This document shows, in pieces, positions 1 to 6,148 of a stretch of 17,202 bases of DNA; within the stretch, counting starts at the first letter, position 1; each line of letters starts with the position of its first letter. Source of the stretch: Deltaproteobacteria bacterium. Lineage in GTDB: Bacteria; Myxococcota_A; UBA9042; DTJE01. Where the stretch lies: NCBI GenBank assembly GCA_016784945.1, contig JADHTP010000034.1, forward strand, positions 1 through 17,202. Reading direction: 5' to 3'. Under the pieces are notes generated by a model. The model saw nothing but the letters and a program-made list of their open reading frames with translations, had not been told where the DNA came from and did not search any database. The position numbers and the translations under genes are program-made.

Positions 1-1
1 T

Positions 2-82
2 CTTGAATCGTTCAAGAGCTATGTCTGGTCCTCGGTGGTTTCCTACAACCTGCTGGTCATGGCACGGCATGCCCTCCACTGA
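2..82 (+). pseudogene. 3' end of a transposase (ISNCY/IS4-like), cut by the window edge
   Basis: The reading frame is open from the left edge to a TGA at 80-82 and gives 26 residues containing SYVWSSVVSYNLLVMARHAL. An aromatic YxW segment followed by YNLLxxARH close to the C-terminus is the usual ending of DDE transposases of the ISNCY/IS4-like type, from memory of the family. Only this tail is visible, so I cannot tell whether the copy is intact to the left. It marks the left side of the fic gene as insertion-sequence territory. Confidence 0.55.
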
Positions 83-234
83 CACTCGATCCGCCGTTGT
101 TTGACATCCCGGTCCCCAATCCGACGGTCGTCGAAGAGGCGACTGGTCTGTCCGGCGGAGACTGTCATACGCTTCAACAGCCCCTTTCAACACCTTCACG
201 CGGCCATACCCGTGCCGCGATGGACCACGGAATC

Positions 235-252
235 GCCCGATTCGGGCTTTTT
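235..252 (+). terminator. Small intrinsic terminator-like hairpin
   Basis: GCCCG (235-239), loop ATT, CGGGC (243-247), followed directly by five T (248-252). It lies downstream of the transposase tail and just past the 3' end of the convergent fic gene. The stem is short (5 bp) but GC-only with a T tract in the plus direction, so it would end rightward transcription before it reaches fic in antisense. There is no T tract in the minus direction, so it does not look like the fic terminator. Confidence 0.45.
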
Positions 253-266
253 CGGATGGGAACGAA

Positions 267-1850
267 CTAGGTGCTCAAGTCACTAAACAGCTCTCCATAG
301 ATTTCTTCAACTTGCGCAGTTTCATCTGCTGTTAGCGCTTTGAATTCACGTTCCCTCGCTCTCATGGAGAGTCGTCCATCATTCTGTTGAAGAAACCGGA
401 AAAGTAGATCGATTGTGTTTGCAGGCATGTCTACCATCGATGTGATGCGAGTCTTGAACAAGTCGTAGCAGCGTAAGAAATCCGTTTCGTTGGGAAGGTC
501 TTCATCGATGGTTTTCTGGACGCATCGAAAAAGGAACTCAACATGAGGAGTAGCATCAAAGTAGCGATAAAAATCATGGGTCTCATTAAGAACATGGACG
601 TTTCCATCTTTGGTCTGCTCCCATTCGATTAGTGGCATGAGTCGACTCGAGTAGTCCTCAAGAACCTGGCGGTACTCATTTATCGATTCCAGTATTGCAG
701 CAGAGACAGGAAAAACCACACCTGGTGGATTGAAACCCCGTTGAGTCAAGACATGATGGATTAGATAGCGGTGAACACGACCATTTCCGTCCTCGAATGG
801 ATGGGTATAGACGAATCCGAAGGCAAGCACCGCAGCCGCCATGACGGGATCGAGGTTAGGTACATACTCGCGGACGAAGGCGACCATGCCCTCAACCAGT
901 GATGGCAGATTCTCAGGTCTAGCACTGATGTGGCCTGGCAGTGGCATATGTGTATGGCGATCATGCGTGCCAACAAAGCCGTCCTCCAGTCGGAGCCCAA
1001 GATCGATGAAACGAGTATCTCCGATAACGATTTTCTGCAGGCGCAACAACTCATCGAGATCAAGGTTCTGACGTCCAGCCTCACCTATTGCCCGCCCCCA
1101 TCGTTGAATGCGATCCTGCGGTGGGCTCTCCCCCTCGATCGCGTAACTGGATTTAGAGTCCTTCAGAAGTAGGAAGGCAGCTGTTCGAGCAAGAAGGTCC
1201 CCAGGGACATCATTAATCACTTTCTTTGCACGTTCAGGTAGATTCAATTCAGTGAACCTATTTAGGTTATTGGTGCGAAAGACCATAGGACAAAATTCAC
1301 GTGTGCCTGGGAGATTGTTCTTTAACCGGTGTCGCCGTGATGTTTCACCAGCAATGGTCCATTGCTTGTGAGGATTAACAACTGTGGAGTACCGTCCATC
1401 CGAAGCGTCCGGATGATTTAGTTGCTTGTCAGTCAGCCATTCGTATAGGAACCATATACGTCGCGCGTAGCTACCAGTCGGCTTCTTACGTACTAGAGTC
1501 TCGATTGGTGTTGGGCCAGTTGCTCGAAAAAGTCGTTTAAGGACGGCAAGGTCTAGCCCCTCGTGTTTCAGTGCGAAAGTTAAATGTCCTTCAAGAGTTG
1601 GACGTGGGGCGTGGCGAGGAGTCAATATGAGCCAGCCCTCTTTTTTCACAACTCGGTGGTGTTCTCCAATGGCATAAAGCCTACGCGGTAGAGGCACCGA
1701 AAGATCAAAGGCATCGATCAGGGCACTATACCCAGCTGGAGAAGCTACCTCAGGAAGACGTTTTTCGTGAAAAATCGCCACCGGTCCCGAAAAATGTCCA
1801 CGTTCGCTTTCTTTCATGAAAAACAGTCCCCATGCTTGAGTTCTGACCAT
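267..1850 (-). CDS. Fic-family protein AMPylase (class II Fic, 527 aa maximal)
   Basis: Predicted AMP-transferase that modifies hydroxyl side chains of target proteins using ATP. The complete Fic active-site motif HPFEDGNGRVHR is at residues 350-361, with catalytic His350. An inhibitory-helix motif of the [S/T]xxxE[G/N] type, SYAIEG, lies before the core at 235-240 (Glu239), which is the class II self-inhibited arrangement. The N-terminal 200 residues look like the region usual in large Fic proteins of about 500-530 residues, and residues after about 460 resemble the C-terminal winged-helix-like tail. The start is uncertain. The first Met (1850) has no clear ribosome site. Met12 (1815-1817) overlaps the stop of a 17-codon leader that does have an AGGAG site. 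The coding sequence is visibly AT-richer than the middle of the window and lies between transposase remnants, which suggests transfer. No antitoxin gene is adjacent, as expected when the inhibitory helix is built in. The target is unknown. Confidence 0.9.
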   Translation of the reverse strand: MVRTQAWGLFFMKESERGHFSGPVAIFHEKRLPEVASPAGYSALIDAFDLSVPLPRRLYAIGEHHRVVKKEGWLILTPRHAPRPTLEGHLTFALKHEGLDLAVLKRLFRATGPTPIETLVRKKPTGSYARRIWFLYEWLTDKQLNHPDASDGRYSTVVNPHKQWTIAGETSRRHRLKNNLPGTREFCPMVFRTNNLNRFTELNLPERAKKVINDVPGDLLARTAAFLLLKDSKSSYAIEGESPPQDRIQRWGRAIGEAGRQNLDLDELLRLQKIVIGDTRFIDLGLRLEDGFVGTHDRHTHMPLPGHISARPENLPSLVEGMVAFVREYVPNLDPVMAAAVLAFGFVYTHPFEDGNGRVHRYLIHHVLTQRGFNPPGVVFPVSAAILESINEYRQVLEDYSSRLMPLIEWEQTKDGNVHVLNETHDFYRYFDATPHVEFLFRCVQKTIDEDLPNETDFLRCYDLFKTRITSMVDMPANTIDLLFRFLQQNDGRLSMRAREREFKALTADETAQVEEIYGELFSDLST

Positions 1851-1867
1851 CCAATATAAGATCCCAT
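1814..1867 (-). CDS. Possible 17-residue leader peptide coupled to fic
   Basis: ATG at 1865-1867, preceded at about 8 nt by AGGAG (the only good ribosome site upstream of fic). It reads MGSYIGWSELKHGDCFS and stops with TGA at 1814-1816. This stop overlaps fic Met12 as ATGA. The frame differs from fic. Seen directly: the site, the small frame and the overlap. Inferred: ribosomes load here and re-initiate at Met12, which would make the fic product 516 residues. It could also be chance, since a 17-codon frame is short. Confidence 0.4.
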   Translation of the reverse strand: MGSYIGWSELKHGDCFS

Positions 1868-1910
1868 GAATTACGCTCCTAATCAGTGAAATTCGATATT
1901 AATTCCAGAC

Positions 1911-1929
1911 TTACCATGAATAATGGTAA
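1911..1929. promoter_or_regulatory. Operator-like inverted repeat upstream of fic
   Basis: TTACCAT (1911-1917), five-base spacer GAATA, ATGGTAA (1923-1929): a perfect 7-bp inverted repeat with a 19-bp footprint. It lies about 45 bp upstream of the leader ATG and 60 bp upstream of the first fic Met, in an AT-rich stretch where the fic promoter should be. Size and symmetry fit a dimeric repressor site. No regulator gene is next to it in this window. Confidence 0.35.
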
Positions 1930-2292
1930 CTCAGGCCATTCGCTTTGACAAATTGTTTTCTGAAGCAACGAGAAACAGTAATCAGGACTTTGGCAAATCC
2001 CTATAACTCAAACACTGATGGTTTGCAGTTGTTCACAACACCTCTTCCCCCGCGTCCGCCCTACTTCACCCTTACCGCCCCAGATCCGCCCCCGTTCCAG
2101 CCTGGCAAGGGGGGTACGAATTCACCCCGTAGGTATGGTGAAAAGAGCGTGCTGTGAACACGTTTCCTCTCCGTGCCCCCCACTCCGTCCTCTCGCCTGG
2201 TTCCTGGATTCCTACTGCTGAAACTAGGTGCGCGTACCATATTAGGGGTGGAGTTGTGCTGGAGTCGGAAACCGTCACTTAGAGATCGGCCC
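1930..2292. other. Intergenic stretch without a recognisable gene
   Basis: About 360 bases between the fic upstream region and the transposon remnants. Short frames exist on both strands, but none has a recognisable motif, a good ribosome site or a family resemblance, and the composition is mixed, with a C-rich block around 2045-2110. I see no RNA gene or terminator here. It is probably decayed insertion-sequence or spacer DNA. Confidence 0.5.
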
Positions 2293-2530
2293 TTAAAGTG
2301 TCTTTACTGCTGACGACGTACGATAAGAGGTCTCTGGAACCCGAACACCGCCGCTGCGTAGTGTGCCGTTGTACCGGCGACATTCTCTGACCCAGTAATG
2401 GACTTGCCCACGCCGCTTTGTCCGGTGACCAGTGCGATGCCCTTCACATCCGTCCAGTAAGGTACCTTTACCGGCCTTGAGGAGAATATCTTTGATGCCG
2501 TCGGCCAACGCGTAGTATCGGAAGGCGGGT
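2293..2530 (-). pseudogene. Decayed ExeA/TniB-like transposition ATPase fragment
   Basis: On the minus strand one frame reads VKGIALVTGQSGVGKS, a P-loop (GxxxxGKS, 2400-2423) in the setting GIALVTG-x-SGVGKS that is typical of ExeA/TniB-type AAA ATPases encoded by some transposons. Just before it, in another frame, ALADGIKDILLKAG resembles the helix preceding the P-loop in the same proteins. After the P-loop the frame loses similarity and stops. The gene is therefore frameshifted and fragmentary. The assignment rests on the P-loop context only. Confidence 0.4.
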
Positions 2531-3004
2531 AGAAACATCGTGGTCGTAGGGGCCCAGGGACTGGGCAAGACCATGATCGGCAAGAACATCGCCTACGCCG
2601 CTCTACAGAAGGGCTACTCCGCACTGTACGCCCCCGCATCGAAGATCATCGCAGACATCGGAGGACAGGAGACCGCATTCCTGCGAGAACGTCGTTTCCA
2701 CCACTACTGCCGTCCGGCCCTACTCCTGGTCGATGAGCTTGGATATCTGGCCTATGACAACGCCGCAGCGGACATCCTCTTCCAGCTCGTCAACCGAAGG
2801 TACGAGCAAAAACCCATCGTCCTGACCACCAACCTCGCGTTTCGTGATTGGAAGGATATCTTTCCGAACGCCGCCTCCGCCTCTGCCCTCATCGACCGCC
2901 TCACACACCACTCACACGTCGTCGTCATCAAGGAAGAGTCCTATCGCAAACACGAAGCCAGGCAGGATAGAAAGGGCCTCACGGACGAACACGACGGATC
3001 GTAG
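2516..3004 (+). pseudogene. istB: IS21-type helper ATPase IstB, 5'-truncated
   Basis: The open frame from after a TAG at 2513-2515 to 3004 encodes the ATPase core of IstB, the AAA+ protein that assists IS21 transposase. Visible parts, in order: RNIVVVGAQGLGKT (Walker A, from about 2531), ALLLVDELGYLAYD (Walker B, about 2718-2759), VLTTNLAFRDW (sensor 1 region) and ALIDRL followed by SYRKHEA near the end. Complete IstB has about 250 residues. Here the N-terminal 80 or so are missing and replaced by unrelated DNA that carries an ATPase remnant on the opposite strand. A GTG at 2540 could start translation, but it sits inside the Walker A strand, so it is not a natural start. No istA is present directly upstream. 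Confidence 0.75.
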
Positions 3005-3288
3005 GACGCGCAGGTAGCGAGTAGAACTCGATCATCATCGAATACATGGGGAAGTCTAATTGTCGTTGATGCTCTCTTCTGCTTCATGACGGGGATCGAA
3101 CAATGCCGATTCTCAGACCAGCGCCGACCACTATGTCCATCTTTTTACGGTTTTCGATGAGCGGTAACAGTTTAAGCCGCCCCAGCTTAGACTCGCAACG
3201 TCGAAACCCCGTCCCAGCACCTTTTCGGCGCATGGTCCAGGGTATCTGGTACCATCCATAGCAAGTTTGCCGATGGAGGGAGGTCGGA
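3005..3288. other. Intergenic region upstream of the 734-aa lipoprotein gene
   Basis: About 280 bases without a supportable gene. A small hairpin (CGAGT-AGA-ACTCG, 3018-3030) follows the istB remnant but has no T tract. A longer imperfect inverted repeat lies at 3232-3255, close to the next start codon. I do not see a convincing -35/-10 pair. Confidence 0.5.
3232..3255. promoter_or_regulatory. Inverted repeat just upstream of the lipoprotein start
   Basis: ATGGTCCAG (3232-3240), spacer GGTAT, CTGGTACCAT (3246-3255). Nine pairs form, with a single unpaired A on the right arm. It ends 33 bases before the ATG at 3289 and 16 bases before the ribosome site. It could be a protein-binding site or a 5'-UTR hairpin. 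The function is not shown by the sequence. Confidence 0.3.
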
Positions 3289-5493
3289 ATGAACTTCAAG
3301 AACACACTGCTTGGTATCGGTTTCGTCAGTGTGCTGGTCGCGGTCGGCTGCGGCGGTGGCGATGACGACACCGACACTGGACCGGCCGATGTTCCGGAAA
3401 CGGTCGATACGGTGGGCGACATCCCCATCGATACGCCCCTGGACGTGGAACCACCTTTGCCGCCTCTGCCCACCAAGGCACCCCTGGCCACGCCAGCGGA
3501 CCCTCTCATCGACACGGACATCGAAAGTTGCGCCCTCTACCAGGAAGAACGGTGCCTGTCCGGGAAGCTGCAGCAATGTCAGGTGTACGACACGGTGGGT
3601 GAAGCCTGGGTGGACACGCCGGAAACCCTGCTGCACCGCACCCTGCTCTTCGACCGGTGGCGGGACCTCTACAATTCGCCCGACGGACAGGCCATCGACC
3701 GGGACTTCAGCGTGGAGGTCCTGCCGGGCACACCGGAGTCCGAGTGGGGTAATCCGGAGAACTTCGCGGGTTACTGGGGCGCCGGTGACGGCGGGATCTG
3801 GACAGGCTGGTCAGTTGTCGCGGCCATCCTGAGGTATTCACAGACCGGGACCGACGCGGACTACGAAAGAATGGAACAGCACGTCCGCGACATGGTCACC
3901 ATGTACGACGTGACCGGGGTGCCTGGCTACGTCTGCCGGTACCACTACCTGATGCTGCCGGAGGGGGCGCCGAACACGCCGGACCATATCCTGCGCTGGG
4001 AGAACCAGCACAACCTCTCCCACCACGACCGCCTGTTGGCCGACCCGGAGAACACCCCCAACCTGCCCGACATCTACACCGACGGGATCACCGACGAAGC
4101 GGGCAAGGTGTGGAAGGGAACGCCCATGTGGCACGGCCGGCCGTCCATCGACCAGAACACCGGCCCCATGACCTCCCTGCCCATGGCCTGGGACCTGCTG
4201 AAGGACGAGGCCCTCAAGGACCGCATCGTCCATCACCTCACCTGCTACCTGAAACGGCTGCAGCGCATCGAGCTGACCAATCTCCAGCAGAACCAGGACC
4301 TGCTGAACGGACTGATGGCCTATTTCAGCGTGGGGGAACTGCAACTGGACCCGGAGGACATCGACCTGACCAGGCTGGACACCATCGTTGGCTACGTGAA
4401 CCGGCAGATCAACACGATCAACGAGGACCAGGACATCTGGAGTTGCCCGGACACGGTGCAAATGGAGCCCTGGCGCGTCATCGACGCCACCAGCGACACC
4501 TTCCTTGTGGAGTTGATCGAGCTCGTGATGGACATGGACACCGAGGACGGGCGGGAAAACCAGATCGATCACTACTACTTCCCCAGCATCCGGGGGGGTG
4601 ACGCCATGCACCTCATGCACCTGGCCGCCATGGCCTATCACTTCACCGGGGACGACATGTACCGCGAGTTCCTTTACGACGAACTCATCGGCAACATCGA
4701 CACCATTGGCGTGGCGCACACCGCCGGCGCCTTCAATCTGCCCAAGTTCTGCAAGAAGTATTACGGCGACCAGATCACCTACGGTCCCTGGTGGGCCTTC
4801 CTGGAACTGCTGGACGCGTCGGACCTGAAGACCGAGATGCAGAAGGCCTTCCACAACGAGATGTGGGACAAGCTGGTCAAGGTGGCTGGCAACACGGATT
4901 TCGCCATCATGTACGCCGGCGCTCTGCCCAAGGACATCGCCAAGGACCGGCAGCAGGCCCTGGCCTTCGCCATGGACAACATCCTCTGGATGGGGGGAAA
5001 CGGCGGGACCCTCATGGACGACCCCTTCGACCCGAAATGGCTGGACGACCCCCGTCGCAGCTATACGCTGACACCGGACCAGGTCCTGGCCGCCACCCCC
5101 GACGGCATCATGGCGGTGTGTCCCACGGACGATGAACTGGCCATCTGCACGGCCGAGATCGACATCATGGGCATCACCATGGACAACCTGACGGGTTGGG
5201 ATTCCCAGGATTGCCCCAACGGCCCGGGCCCCTGGGAGTGCGATATCGGGAACGAGGTCTGCACGGACCAGATGGCCTCCGGTCCGCTGCCCATCCCCCT
5301 GCGCCGTTACACGGATTTCCTGTGGCAACGCAATCCCTTCGAACTGGGCCGCGACGCCGGTGTGGAAGGTCATCGCCAGTTCGCGGGCAGTGACGTCTCC
5401 GAACCCTACTGGAACGCCCGCCGGTACGGGTTCATCACCGAGGGTCAGGGTCAGGTCCTGGCCTGGAAGGAAACGGGGGACTGCACTGACTGA
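3289..5493 (+). CDS. Secreted lipoprotein with six-hairpin (alpha/alpha barrel) type domain
   Basis: 734 residues. The start is set by a strong purine-rich ribosome site (GGAGGGAGG) ending a few bases before ATG 3289. A signal peptide (residues 1-20) ends at VAVG|C, so Cys21 is the probable lipid anchor. GGGDDDTDT and an Asp/Pro-rich linker run to about residue 75. Cys81, Cys89 and Cys97 follow. The remainder is helical. GIWTGWSVVAAILRYSQTG (169-187), then a helix and DVTGVPGYVCRYH (207-219), matches the pattern of secreted proteins with an (alpha/alpha)6-barrel, in which a W-x-G helix and a 'VTGVPG' turn recur. That superfamily includes glycosidases and lyases, but I cannot name a catalytic acid with confidence, so the activity is unknown. 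It probably sits on the cell envelope facing outward. Its stop overlaps the ATG of a MASE3-like remnant (TGATG). Base composition resembles the core genes to the right, not fic. Confidence 0.8.
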   Translation: MNFKNTLLGIGFVSVLVAVGCGGGDDDTDTGPADVPETVDTVGDIPIDTPLDVEPPLPPLPTKAPLATPADPLIDTDIESCALYQEERCLSGKLQQCQVYDTVGEAWVDTPETLLHRTLLFDRWRDLYNSPDGQAIDRDFSVEVLPGTPESEWGNPENFAGYWGAGDGGIWTGWSVVAAILRYSQTGTDADYERMEQHVRDMVTMYDVTGVPGYVCRYHYLMLPEGAPNTPDHILRWENQHNLSHHDRLLADPENTPNLPDIYTDGITDEAGKVWKGTPMWHGRPSIDQNTGPMTSLPMAWDLLKDEALKDRIVHHLTCYLKRLQRIELTNLQQNQDLLNGLMAYFSVGELQLDPEDIDLTRLDTIVGYVNRQINTINEDQDIWSCPDTVQMEPWRVIDATSDTFLVELIELVMDMDTEDGRENQIDHYYFPSIRGGDAMHLMHLAAMAYHFTGDDMYREFLYDELIGNIDTIGVAHTAGAFNLPKFCKKYYGDQITYGPWWAFLELLDASDLKTEMQKAFHNEMWDKLVKVAGNTDFAIMYAGALPKDIAKDRQQALAFAMDNILWMGGNGGTLMDDPFDPKWLDDPRRSYTLTPDQVLAATPDGIMAVCPTDDELAICTAEIDIMGITMDNLTGWDSQDCPNGPGPWECDIGNEVCTDQMASGPLPIPLRRYTDFLWQRNPFELGRDAGVEGHRQFAGSDVSEPYWNARRYGFITEGQGQVLAWKETGDCTD

Positions 5494-5694
5494 TGGGCGT
5501 CATCCCCCCCCATACCGCGAAGATTCATCACCATCCTGGTGGGATTCCTGTTTCTGGGTGAACTGGTCTACGCCAGCCAGATGAGCTACCTGGTCTTCCA
5601 TGGCAACGCGGAACTCTTCAGCATCGCCGTGGCCGCCAGCATCTTCGCCACCACCTGGAACGCCCGTCGTTACATTGTGTCCTGTCCCGCGTAA
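5493..5694 (+). pseudogene. MASE3-like membrane sensor domain, frameshifted at C8 and truncated
   Basis: ATG 5493-5495 overlaps the preceding stop as TGATG. This frame reads MGVIPP and then ends early. Shifting by one base in the C8 run (5504-5511), equivalent to seven C, joins MGVIPP to IPRRFITILVGFLFLGELVY and on to AELFSIAVAASIFATTWNARRYI. A hydrophobic helix, then 'ELFSIxVA...IF...WNxRR', is the hallmark of the MASE3 sensor region of bacterial histidine kinases and diguanylate cyclases, from memory of that family. Similarity ends at ARRYI, and a TAA follows at 5692-5694, where an IstA-like remnant begins on the other strand. What remains is the first transmembrane helix and loop of a larger signalling protein. 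The signal output domain is lost. Confidence 0.6.
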
Positions 5695-5906
5695 CTCCCC
5701 CAGTTCCGTCCCACTGAATTTTCCCGGTAGATGAGGCGGGATCTTGGAATTTTGCGTGTCCCATGTTGTATCCGGGCATCGGCGATCTGCGACTTCGCCT
5801 CCAACTCCGGGGCGTCCCGCAATCGTTTCACCATCTGTGGCCAGTCCAGCTCGAACGGGTCGACTCGGGTCCGCCATGTGTAATGACCATTCGCCAGATG
5901 CATCAT
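5683..5906 (-). pseudogene. IstA-like transposase remnant, frameshifted
   Basis: On the minus strand, 5906 to 5793 reads YTWRTRVDPFELDWPQMVKR (from 5882) and then LRDAPELEAK. The pattern W-RTR-x-DPF-x-x-x-WP followed by L...PELEAK matches the N-terminal region of IS21 IstA / integrase-core transposases. Their continuation (HPGrF...qLrTLqRR) appears in a different frame as HLPGKFSGTELGELRGT (5733-5683), so a frameshift lies between. Nothing further of the transposase is visible. The fragment abuts the tRNA-Leu 3' end on one side and the interrupted MASE3-like frame on the other. Confidence 0.55.
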
Positions 5907-5926
5907 AACTGCTTGTTTTTATTCGG

Positions 5927-6011
5927 TGCCGAAGGGGGGAATCGAACCCCCACGGGCGTAAAGCCCACTGGATTTTGAGTCCAGCGCGTCTACCAGTTTC
6001 ACCACTTCGGC
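5927..6011 (-). tRNA. tRNA-Leu(CAA)
   Basis: Reading 6011 to 5927: the acceptor stem GCCGAAG/CTTCGGC pairs perfectly. A leucine-type D region (TGGTGAAACTGGTAGACGC) follows. The anticodon stem is CTGGA/TCCAG with loop CTCAAAA, giving anticodon CAA (5977-5975), which reads UUG. The long variable arm GGGC-TTTAC-GCCC is diagnostic of class II tRNAs. The T arm GGGGG-TTCGATT-CCCCC and discriminator A (5927) complete the fold. The 3' CCA is not encoded (CCG follows). A promoter with TTGACG/TAAAAT lies directly upstream. The 3' end faces the transposon remnants at 5683-5906. Confidence 0.97.
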
Positions 6012-6032
6012 AAGGAGCGAAAACGCGGGTTG

Positions 6033-6062
6033 ATTTTACGCCTCGGCGGAGGGGTGCGTCAA
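6033..6062 (-). promoter_or_regulatory. Promoter of tRNA-Leu
   Basis: On the minus strand: -35 TTGACG (6062-6057), 18-base spacer, -10 TAAAAT (6038-6033). Transcription would begin near 6026, about 15 bases before the tRNA 5' end. Both boxes differ from the sigma-70 consensus by one or two bases, and the position fits a stable-RNA promoter. Confidence 0.65.
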
Positions 6063-6118
6063 TGCGGGATTGAGGTCCGGAAAGGTCCGGAGACTATCGC
6101 TATCAACACGTCTGGAAA

Positions 6119-6136
6119 GCGCAAGCAAGCTTGCGC
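6119..6136 (-). terminator. Hairpin after the GH31 gene
   Basis: GCGCAAG (6119-6125), loop CAAG, CTTGCGC (6130-6136): a perfect 7-bp stem. It lies 12 bases beyond the GH31 stop (6149) in the direction of that gene and is followed by TTTCC on the minus strand. The T run is short, so it is a plausible but not strong intrinsic terminator separating GH31 from the tRNA. Confidence 0.5.
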
Positions 6137-6148
6137 ACTCCAAGGTCT

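Noticed and set aside
101..286. 61-codon plus-strand frame after the transposase tail
   Set aside because: No motif, no ribosome site, and it runs through the terminator-like hairpin and the end of fic.
3838..5373. Long minus-strand open frame (511 codons) opposite the 734-aa lipoprotein
   Set aside because: Val/Gly-rich shadow frame without motifs or ribosome site. The plus-strand gene has a signal peptide and a strong ribosome site.
5500..5877. 125-codon minus-strand frame as an intact gene
   Set aside because: Only its short HLPGKFSGTELGELR stretch is recognisable, as the shifted continuation of the IstA-like remnant. The rest is a shadow of the MASE3-like frame.
6074..6092. Direct repeat GGTCCGG(A) AAA GGTCCGGA as a third copy of the intergenic palindrome
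   Set aside because: It shares only a few bases with the 9145 and 12505 elements and lacks the inverted-repeat structure.
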